Of a DNA stretch of 64,000 nt, positions 11,926 through 20,538 are shown piece after piece. The stretch is from contig NC_083560.1 of the NCBI RefSeq assembly GCF_019925205.1, positions 20,169,145 to 20,233,144 on the forward strand. Reading direction: 5' to 3'. The notes beneath the pieces were generated by a model. The model ran no database searches and had not been told where the DNA came from. It saw nothing but the letters and a program-made list of their open reading frames with translations. The translations under genes and the position numbers were made by a program. This DNA is from Metopolophium dirhodum (Eukaryota; Arthropoda; Insecta; Hemiptera; Aphididae). Position 1 is the stretch's first letter, and every line of letters starts with the position of its first letter.

Positions 11926-12396
11926 AAAAAGCTATAAAAGTTGAACATTTTATAAAATCATTTTTAAATTTCAATTTGATAATTGGTGTCTTAAATCGTA
12001 CTTTGTATACTTATAAAATAAATTGTTATTATTATATTATATACACAGGGTAATTCATTAAGCGTAAAACACTCAATATCTCAAAATGTATCAATGTTTT
12101 TTAAAATATTATATACTTTCAATTTAGTTTTAAATATAATTTTTTAATAAAAACATTGTTTTTTTAACAACTTGAAAGTACGTAAAAAATATTTTCAAAA
12201 ACATTGATACATTTTGAGATAATGAGTGTTTAACACTTAATGAATCACCCTGCATATCTAATATAATAATAACAATTTATTTTACCAGTATAAAATGTAG
12301 AATTTTCGACAACAATTATCAAATTTAAAATTTAAAAATGATTTCATAGTTTAAAATTTATATAATGTTCAACTTTTATAGCTTTTTTATAGTTAT
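11926..12396. repeat. long foldback (inverted repeat) with a MITE at its apex
   Basis: The segment starting AAAAAGCTATAAAAGTTG at about 11924 reappears inverted ending at about 12396. The arms run to both edges of the inner element at 12044-12254. They include matching AATTGTTATTATTATATTA segments immediately next to that element. Parts of the arms resemble family A sequence. Confidence 0.65.
12044..12254. mobile_element. mariner-type palindromic MITE, 211 bp, TA duplication
   Basis: Ends are CACAGGGTAATTCATTAAG and, inverted, TGCAGGGTGATTCATTAAG, flanked by TA on each side (12042-12043, 12255-12256). The terminal repeats continue through AACACTCA and ATCTCAAAATGTATCAATG to form an almost full-length hairpin. 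There is no coding capacity. Assignment to the Tc1/mariner group rests on the TA flanks and the foldback form. Confidence 0.65.
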
Positions 12397-12516
12397 ATTA
12401 TGTTCAAATTTGGACAAAATTACATATTAAATAACCAATAATAACGATTTAAGTTATTTTGTTGTATAGTTAATTCAACTTACTGGCTACCATATTACTA
12501 ATAAGTAGGTAATAAC

Positions 12517-14833
12517 TAAAGACCAGATTTTGCATAAAATGCTTGTTGCTATTTTCAACATCACATACATGCAGTCAATGAGTGTCCACAATCCATTACT
12601 TGATTGATTAAATATCAAAATTCTATACTGCATATTTTTGCATATTTTAACAAAAACCGTACAAATATACACCTAATAATCCAAAAAGGTATTGAGCGAA
12701 AAAACAGATCATATGTATGTTTATATAATATCAAATATTTTACGTCTCAAAGAATATTTGGACGCTTAAAATAGTTCCATAGTTTGGTTTTATAGTGGAA
12801 ACATGGCTATTTTATCTAATCTTGCTTTCTTTTATCTAATCTGACATAATATGTACAAGTACAACATATATTACAACCACTGCTACATTTATTCAAGACA
12901 ATTATTACTGTTAGTAAGAATCGCTTTGTAGACAGGTGGTGTTGAGTGTACGTGTTGTATCGATAATAATTATTTTGTAATTTACCAATTAATTTTTAAA
13001 TAGTTAAAATGCCCAAAATTCCAAATTCAAAACTAGCATCAATTAGAAAATGGATTGAGCCATACAATATTTCTGGTGAGGTTTTCAAAATATTAAATAA
13101 TACAACAGTTTTCTATCAGCATTGTCAAAAACCAGTAACAGCAGAAAAAAAATTTCAAATTGTTCAACATGCAAAATCATTGTTGCATGAAAAATGTTTA
13201 AACAAATCTTCTTCTAAACAAACCTTTGTTCACGAAGCATCAACATCCATAGAAAATCAATCACAATTTTTCAAAGAACTTTATAATACATTAATTTCTT
13301 CAAACATACCTTTACACAAATTACAAAATAAAAACTTTAAATCTTTTTTGGAAAAGTACACAAAAAAACATATACCAGATGAAAGTACATTAAGAAAAAA
13401 CTATTTAAATCAATGTTACACAGACGTTTTACAAAATACTCGAGAAATCATAGGCAGCTCATGCATATTTTTTTTTGTTAATGAAACTACTGATCCTCGT
13501 GGAAAATATGTAGCAAATTTTATTGTTGGTAAATTAAATATCGATTCGCTTTCTAAATCGTATCTTTTAACATCGAAAGTTCTCGAAAAAACCAATAATT
13601 CAACTATAGCACAATAAATTTGTAAACAGTTCTTTTAAACCCGTAAGGCCCGAAGGTAACAATAATGATAAAGTTTTGTTGATGTTATCTGATGCTGCTC
13701 CTTATATGACAAAAGCTGCACAAAATTTAAAACAATTTTATTCGAATCTTGTACATGTAACTTGTGTCGCACATGGTATTCACCGAATTGCTGAAAAAAT
13801 TATAGATACTTTTAGTGACATTAATGATTTAATTAATAATGGAAAAAAGGTTTTCTCAAAGGCTCCGTATAGAATTCAATCATATAAGGAGATGTTGCCA
13901 AATACACATTTACCAAATTTAGCCAATAATTACCCGTTGGGGTACTTGGCTAGAGTCAGCCTTTTTTTACGCAGATCATTTTGAAGAGTTAAAAAATGTG
14001 ATTGAAAACTTAGAAGATAATGCAAAATGCATTCAAAATTGTATCAATCAATTTTTAATAATGTAAATGTAAAATATGATCTTACATTAAAGCAAATTTT
14101 GTATGTATTGTTGAAAGTATCAAAAAGTTTGAAACCTCTAATTTATCCCTTGTAGACTCGTTAAAAATTTTAGAGCAAGTGGAAAACTCTATCAATGAAC
14201 TTCCTACTAGTGCAAATAGTACAATAATTAAAACAAAATGTAAAAACGTTTTGAATAAAAATAAAGGATTAATGATTTTAAAAGAAATTTCGAAAATACT
14301 TCAAGGTGATAGTCCTAATTTCAACGATTTATCTGTTCCAAATTATTCACCGGATATACAAGCCAATTTTAATTTTCGTGATCACCAGTGTTGATGTTGA
14401 ACGCAGTTTTTCATCCTACAAGTACATTCTTACAGATCGCCGTCATAATTTCACAGAAATAAACAAGGAACATACTTTGATAACTTATTGTTTTTCTAAT
14501 TTAACTTACTACCTTAAATTGTTTGTACGTTTTTCCTATTTATATCACCAATGTATCTACTATTAATTTTAATAAAGTATTTTTTACAATATATCAATAA
14601 TGAAAACTTAAATTACAATTTAATAAAAAATTACATTTTTGGAATATATTATACATGTTACTTTTTGTTTATGAAAAATGTAATACAATTAATAATTATC
14701 AAATATAAAATTGAATAAAAATTGGAATTTTATTTTGCATGTTTTGCATATTTTCCTTGCATATTTTGAATTTTTTTAGTGCATGTTTGCATGCATGTTT
14801 TACAATTTAAAATGCATATAAATCCGGTCTTTA
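12517..14833 (+). mobile_element. complete hAT transposon, 2317 bp, TSD GTAATAAC
   Basis: Terminal repeats begin TAAAGACCAGATTT on the left and, inverted, TAAAGACCGGATTT on the right. They are flanked by a perfect 8-bp duplication GTAATAAC (12509-12516 and 14834-14841). Subterminal copies of TGCATATTTT-like motifs occur near 12629-12650 on the left and 14737-14795 on the right, as expected for transposase binding clusters. The element encloses the broken transposase at 13009-14566, so the whole autonomous-type copy can be delimited. It no longer encodes an intact protein. Confidence 0.85.
13009..14566 (+). pseudogene. hAT transposase with several frameshifts
   Basis: The first frame (13009-13617, 202 residues) begins MPKIPNSKLASIRKW and has a degenerate BED/CGBP1-like finger: Cys39, His54 and His60 are present, but the expected first Cys is Tyr36. 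It then reaches NETTDPRGKYVANF, where hAT transposases usually have Asp at the position of Asn158. One extra base near 13615 shifts the frame; the next segment has LMLSDAAPYM (second Asp region) and CVAHGIH (the CxxH motif). A second shift near 13930 leads into TRWGTWLESAFFYADHF. The C-terminal dimerisation segment DVERSFSSYKYILTDRR (about 14393-14443) is again in another frame. Seen: at least three disruptions and loss of a catalytic Asp. Conclusion: dead, but a nearly full-length relic. Confidence 0.85.
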
Positions 14834-14869
14834 GTAATAACAATATAAGTATAATATAAAATATGCACT

Positions 14870-15003
14870 CTGAAAAACCGTCTCCGCTGAGAATTGTCTT
14901 TTGTATACAATGATATTATATCATTGGATTCAAATTTAATACCATCCATTGTACAGTGACCCACTTGTAACCTACTGTGTAGCAGAGCGACATCCACTGA
15001 CCA
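14870..15003 (-). repeat. family A 5'-block fragment
   Basis: Reads in reverse as the block with CAGTGACCCACTTGTAACC and AGCGACATCCACT that recurs at 48236, 49077, 56528, 58813-59060, 61440-61712 and 63757. It lies 29 bp beyond the hAT target duplication. Confidence 0.65.
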
Positions 15004-15335
15004 ATTTTTTTTCTGAATAAGATACAGTATTCAATTTTGAATCGTTTAAAATGTATATAATTTTTAATAATACAATTAAATATTAATACATTGTTTAATA
15101 AAATAAATGAATTGTTATACTATATTAATTGAACACACACAGTATTATACAAAGCTTAATACACTTATAATACAAGATGTAAAATGGTACATGTATCTAC
15201 ACTATAAAATATAACTAATAAAATACAAAAAAAAAAAAAATTTAACTTATTTTGTACTTGTACTTGTTACTGTACGGATGTCACAGAACTATTATTTCAA
15301 CAGTAGTTTAAAAAAATGTTATCTTTTCAAAATTA

Positions 15336-15390
15336 TAATATTTATTCAGTAGGTAATGCTTTTCTCAAGTGAGCTCCGTTTCCGCGGGAC
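15336..15390. repeat. left array boundary: copy of an internal unit segment
   Basis: ATATTTATTCAGTAGGTAATG through CTCCGTTTCCGCGGGAC matches the unit-internal segment at about 15969-16025 with a few differences. At 15390/15391 the sequence jumps back to the unit's first base, so this looks like a remnant of an earlier unit with a deletion. Confidence 0.6.
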
Positions 15391-15599
15391 TATAGATCCA
15401 TTTTTAATTATTTATTAGAAAGAACTGAATTTGTCAACAATACCACAATAGTAATAAATAATAACAATTGTATTTATTAATAAAAAAGACGCCTCTAAGA
15501 AATTTTATTATTTAGCCCGAGATTCTATTTTACCATTATTACCACTTTATTGGTAAATTTACCAATATTTTTTTTTTACGTAAATTCTTCATCTCTACA

Positions 15600-15601
<2 letters not shown>

Positions 15602-15630
<29 letters not shown>
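15602..15630. repeat. (CA)n microsatellite, unit 1 copy
   Basis: 29-base AC tract. Equivalent tracts occur in every unit (near 20502, 24303, 27857, 31411, 34966 and 38774). Lengths are 29 in units 1, 3, 4, 5 and 6, 35 in unit 2 and 31 in unit 7. Confidence 0.9.
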
Positions 15631-15632
<2 letters not shown>

Positions 15633-17842
15633 AACAAGCACCTATTTGGTATTACGTGGTGTGTGATTAGGTATCCGAGATATCATATATTAATAATGAA
15701 TATTATTTATACACCCTGCCCCATCAATTCTACTTTGTACTTTATTATTTGTATATAAATTCGAGATCGAGAATATTCAAAGGACTATATTTTTATGATA
15801 ATTATACCAAAACAAAGACAATAATAATTAATGCGCCTGACAGTTGTCGGGTAGTTTGTAGGTAACCAGACTTTCATTCAATTTAGACGAGTTATGGCAT
15901 TACCACTGACCTGTAGTAAACATTACTTTCAATCTTAAAAACTCAAAATGCAATACAAGTTACAACAACGATAATATTTATTCAGTAGGTAATGCTTTTT
16001 TGAAGTGAGCTCCGTTTCCGCGGGACCCTGTTCAGATGCACTGGTTGCACTGCCTTTGCGCCGGCCTAATTCGTATATTATAATTAATAATATTAGGTAT
16101 AGACGTATAGTTATCATAAAACTTTATTTCACATAATGTTTCTATCTGTTTTTAATTTATATCAATCAATACCTACCGTGAACAACGTGAATAGCTTCAT
16201 TGAGTAAATAACACAGTCACTCATACTAATAATCATTTACTAGGCACACATTTACACGACCCGCATGCACACACACATAGGTAATTGCCTATATTGAACT
16301 CCTTTAAAACGGTCGGGACATGGAATCCCCTTAAGAGTTGATTATTGTTTCAAAAACCAATTTTTTTTTGTGTATTTCAAATTTCAATAACTTTTTTTGT
16401 AGTTCCAATATCGAAAAACATAAAAACGATATTTTACTGCTAAATTTCTTATTTTTATGCGATGAAAATGTCGTTTCTTTGTTAATACTGTAGCCTATAG
16501 ACCGACAAACTATTGGACATTGCTTCCCACACCACCCTGCCGTTAGTTTATCCAGACAATAACGGATCAACCGAATCGTTTTTTTAATTACAACAAAACA
16601 ACAAAATCGCTACATGAGAAATCGAGTGAAAATCCAATAATGTAAAAATATGAACTTTAAACGCTCATTCAAATTGAATTGAATTTGCTTGTAGATATTT
16701 TTTTTGTGATAAAGGTAGACAAATTTATGAGAAATCTTGTATTAAATTTCAAATCTTGGATTTAAAAAGAAACATTTATATACATTTTCAACACAAAATA
16801 ATTTGTTAATTTTCGTGATTTTTACGTATTTTGTCAATATTTGAACGTTAAAAGATTATAAAAAAAATGTGACTATAAATTCAAAATTATATATTTTTAA
16901 TCTGTCTTTGAAACAATATATTTGGAGCCTACTCTTAAATATTCAAGCTTTTTTACTCAACAAATAAAGTTTAATTGACATTCATAGAAAAAAAACTAGG
17001 TAATAAAATTGGAAACTAATAATGTCCCTAAACAGTTCAAAACAAATCAAAATTTTGAATATTTTATCGAGTATAGAAAATGCTAATATAAACAACCAGT
17101 GAAAATTTCATGAATATATGTTAATTTGTTTTAAAGTAACAACAAAAACGAAATCGATTTTCTCAAAAACAGATTTTTCGTAAAAATTCCCGTTTTTCCG
17201 TAATTTTTATTTTGTTTTTCACGGCGCTTATGAAAACTATTGAGAATTTTAAATTTTGACATTCCCCAATGCACAAACAATATTCACTTTCCCATCAAAC
17301 AAGATACTGAAGTTGAAAATCCAATCATTATTTCGACTACTTATCTTTTACAAACCCAAAAATAAAAAAAAAACACACATCATTATAAAATCAATACATT
17401 CATCGTTCTTTTTATTGTAAACTAATTAGTGAATAATTGTTTTGAAAATGTTTAAGTATACCTAGTTCAAAATAAAATTCGAGTGAGAGTTTCTCAATTA
17501 TTAAAATATTTACGGAAATTAATTTAAATTTACAATATAATAGGTAGGTATATAAAATCACAGAACCTAAATAACAGAACCCTTCCTTAATAATGCAAAA
17601 TAATTCACATAAGTACGGTACGAGTCGGCTCGAATATCGTCGTTGGAGGGGGGGGGGGGAGCTATTATAATTTTCCGAAAATTGTCGATATTATAATATA
17701 TTTGTTTTTGTAATTTTGTTTGTAACACTATACAAGGTTTTAGAAATACAGGCTTGGGAGGGGCTACGGTCCCTAAGGTGCCCTTGGAACCGCCCCTGTG
17801 TAAAATTGATGTGTCAATATTAGTACTTGAATTTAAATTCAA

Positions 17843-17931
17843 AAACTACTTAACTGATTTTGTGAAAATTTAAAATGTATACATCTTTTTTCAAATACAA
17901 ATCTTTGGCCAACTTCGGGCGGGACAGCTAG
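17843..17931 (+). mobile_element. Helitron-like 3' terminus (unit 1 copy)
   Basis: AAAAACTACTTAACTGATTT followed by a GC-rich CTTCGGGCGGGACAG and CTAG at 17928-17931. The phrase and the CTAG end resemble the 3' region of insect Helitrons; a fuller relative lies at 57070-57495. Present in units 1-6 and inverted in unit 1. The ML exon begins 90 bp beyond this end. Confidence 0.45.
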
Positions 17932-18021
17932 ACCAGAGCTATATAGTATATTAAGCATTTGGAAATATTAAGATCTTTAACTGCTCTTTACATGTGAATA
18001 TTAATTATAAATTTATTTCAG

Positions 18022-18277
18022 AATTTGGTGCGAACTTACCAAAAACACAACTATACTCTGAAACCTTTTTGATGGACTTGCCATTACTTAACATTGACTC
18101 GAACGCATGCTTATACACAATAGTTGTCCCGTGGAAAAGGACACCGAACAGAATTGGCTGTTCAATTTATACGTACTCAAAGAATATGGTAAGACTTATT
18201 ACATAGTCAAGTTCATGTTCTGGGACACCATTAACTACCAAGAGTGCTGCTTTACATTCGACATCAAGATCGTTTAA
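18022..18277 (+). pseudogene. ML-domain (NPC2-like) terminal exon fragment, unit 1
   Basis: Begins at a good acceptor (TTTATTTCAG ending 18021). One frame reads FGANLPKTQLYSETFLMDLP and on to NIDSNACLY; after a frameshift at about 18115-18120 it continues as NSCPVEKDTEQNW, LYVLKEYGKTYY, IVKFMFWDTINYQECC and FTFDIKIV, then TAA at 18275. The spacing of C..CP, VLKEY.K, VKF.FWD, the late Cys and the closing IKIV fits the C-terminal half of MD-2-related lipid-binding (ML) proteins such as NPC2, which carry sterols or other lipids outside cells or in lysosomes. The upstream exons with the signal peptide and first Cys residues were not found in the unit. The frameshift is shared by every copy, so it predates amplification. 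Inference: captured or duplicated gene fragment, not a working gene. Confidence 0.65.
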
Positions 18278-19476
18278 CGGAAATGGAAAATACTCGCAAC
18301 TACCTACCTAAATATATTCATTGGCACCCATACTAACATATTATTATGTAATATTTTAATACAGCATTATTAACGTTACTTAGCTCAACTTTGTGCCTCT
18401 CTACTGTTATAGGAAAAACCATATTTTAAAATGTACATCATAGTTAAATTTTTATTGTAAAATTACTTAAAATATAATCATTTGTATATTATTTCGCGTG
18501 AAGTATACAAAAATTAGAAATTGTTATCTATAGCAGGTATTAGAGGACATGCAACAGATTCATACAAAATACAATTCCGTTTGTTTACTCAACATAATTC
18601 TACTCATTAATCGATAGTACTTACTCTTGATCGTATAAACTGTCGTATTGCACTATAACAAAAATAATCAATTAAAATTTTGATTTTGAAATCTAAACAC
18701 CTTTTTTTTATGCAAATATTTATTTTTGAGCCAACGGTTCTAGCGTATAATGATCCCTTTTATTAAAATTATTAGGCATATAATTATATTTTAATTTGCT
18801 CATGCAATACACTAGAGATGTAAGTGTTGTAAATTTATCAGGACAATTTGTAAAACGAATTTACCGTAAATTTTACCAATTTTTAATGTTAAGTCCTTCC
18901 AATTAAATTCAATCGAAAACTTTTTTTTTGAATTGCAAAGAGATTTCTTTTTATCAACTGACAACAAATATCAATGCAATAATTATTATACTTATCATAT
19001 TTTCCATATTTTTCGCGACACTGTATATAAGTACTTAATAGTAAAAAGTAAATAAATATAAATGTTTTGACTTTTGAACATAAAAAATAAAATAAATTCC
19101 GTGATCATTTTTGTAAATTAATTTATCAAGTAAGTACTATCGATTAATGAGTAGAATTATGTTGAGTAAACAAACGGAATTGTATTTTGTATGAATCTGT
19201 TGCATGTCCTCTAATACCTGCTATAGATAACAATTTCTAATTTTTGTATACTTCACGCGAAATAATATACAAATGATTATATTTTAAGTAATTTTACAAT
19301 AAAAATTTAACTATGATGTACATTTTAAAATATGGTTTTTCCTATAACAGTAGAGAGGCACAAAGTTGAGCTAAGTAACGTTAATAATGCTGTATTAAAA
19401 TATTACATAATAATATGTTAGTATGGGTGCCAATGAATATATTTAGGTAGGTAGTTGCGAGTATTTTCCATTTCCG

Positions 19477-19732
19477 TTAAACGATCTTGATGTCGAATGT
19501 AAAGCAGCACTCTTGGTAGTTAATGGTGTCCCAGAACATGAACTTGACTATGTAATAAGTCTTACCATATTCTTTGAGTACGTATAAATTGAACAGCCAA
19601 TTCTGTTCGGTGTCCTTTTCCACGGGACAACTATTGTGTATAAGCATGCATTCGAGTCAATGTTAAGTAATGGCAAGTCCATCAAAAAGGTTTCAGAGTA
19701 TAGTTGTGTTTTTGGTAAGTTCGCACCAAATT
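19477..19732 (-). pseudogene. ML-domain (NPC2-like) exon fragment, inverted copy in unit 1
   Basis: Exact mirror of the unit 1 fragment within the palindrome's right arm, with the same frameshift. It carries GAATGCATGC where the left arm has GAACGCATGC, a silent change shared with unit 6. Confidence 0.65.
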
Positions 19733-20290
19733 CTGAAATAAATTTATAATTAATATTCACATGTAAAGAGCAGTTAAAGATCTTAATATTTCCAAATGCT
19801 TAATATACTATATAGCTCTGGTCTAGCTGTCCCGCCCGAAGTTGGCCAAAGATTTGTATTTGAAAAAAGATGTATACATTTTAAATTTTCACAAAATCAG
19901 TTAAGTAGTTTTTGAATTTAAATTCAAGTACTAATATTGACACATCAATTTTACACAGGGGCGGTTCCAAGGGCACCTTAGGGACCGTAGCCCCTCCCAA
20001 GCCTGTATTTCTAAAACCTTGTATAGTGTTACAAACAAAATTACAAAAACAAATATATTATAATATCGACAATTTTCGGAAAATTATAATAGCTCCCCCC
20101 CCCCTCCAACGACGATATTCGAGCCGACTCGTACCGTACTTATGTGAATTATTTTGCATTATTAAAATGTTTTGACTTTTGAACATAAAAAATAAAATAA
20201 ATTCCGTGATCATTTTTGTAAATTAATTTTAATTATTTATTAATTGTATTATGAATAATTAAATATTCATAATATGTACTGATACAGAAC

Positions 20291-20499
20291 TATAGATCCA
20301 TTTTTATTTATTTATTAGAAAGAACTAAATTTGTCAACAATACCACAATAGTAATAAATAATAACAATTGTATTTATTAATAAAAAAGACGCCTCTAAGA
20401 AATTTTATTATTTAGCCCGAGATTCTATTTTACCATTATTACCACTTTATTGGTAAATTTACCAATATTTTTTTTTTACGTAAATTCTTCATCTCTACA

Positions 20500-20538
<39 letters not shown>

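Larger units (their letters stand above)
17587..20165. repeat. large palindrome: two 1.04-kb arms around a 503-bp spacer
   Basis: The left arm 17587-18625 and the right arm 19129-20165 are reverse complements apart from a 12 versus 10 G-run difference and at least one base change (GAACGCATGC left, GAATGCATGC right). Both arms contain the ML exon fragment, the Helitron-like end and the GGGGCGGTTCC module. The spacer 18626-19128 is ordinary unit sequence. Confidence 0.9.
15391..20290 (+). repeat. macrosatellite unit 1 (4900 bp, long form with inverted insertion)
   Basis: The first of seven head-to-tail units, phased here on TATAGATCCATTTTT. Internal order: CA microsatellite (15602-15630), a GC-richer patch (16010-16070), a sequence also found diverged at 40918-41110, a family A fragment (about 16570-17412), a GGGGCGGTTCC-type module with a 12-G run (about 17640-17850), a Helitron-like end (to 17931), the ML exon fragment (18022-18277), and AT-rich DNA. 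This unit uniquely carries an inverted copy of 17587-18625 at 19129-20165. The motif ATGTTTTGACTTTTGAAC appears on both sides of the insertion (19068 and 20167), so about 60 bp are duplicated at the junction. Confidence 0.9.

Noticed and set aside
13009..13617. Intact host gene for a CGBP1-like DNA-binding protein
   Set aside because: Homologous transposase sequence continues downstream in shifted frames, and the whole lies between hAT ends with a target duplication.
15600..15632. CRISPR-like regular repeats in the array
   Set aside because: The repeats are a CA microsatellite inside a multi-kilobase unit; there are no short repeats with unique spacers.
15935..16117. 60-codon open frame on the - strand present in all seven units
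   Set aside because: It is kept only because the units are near-identical. It spans the duplicated GC-rich patch, has no domain, and its composition is not protein-like outside a short Ser/Glu-rich part.
16331..16570. 79-codon open frame on the - strand, repeated per unit
   Set aside because: The diverged relative at 40918-41110 shows indels that do not keep the frame, so there is no sign of coding selection.
17567..17842. 91-codon open frame across the poly-G run
   Set aside because: The reading frame changes with G-run length between units (it fuses to 144 codons in unit 6), which is incompatible with a conserved protein.
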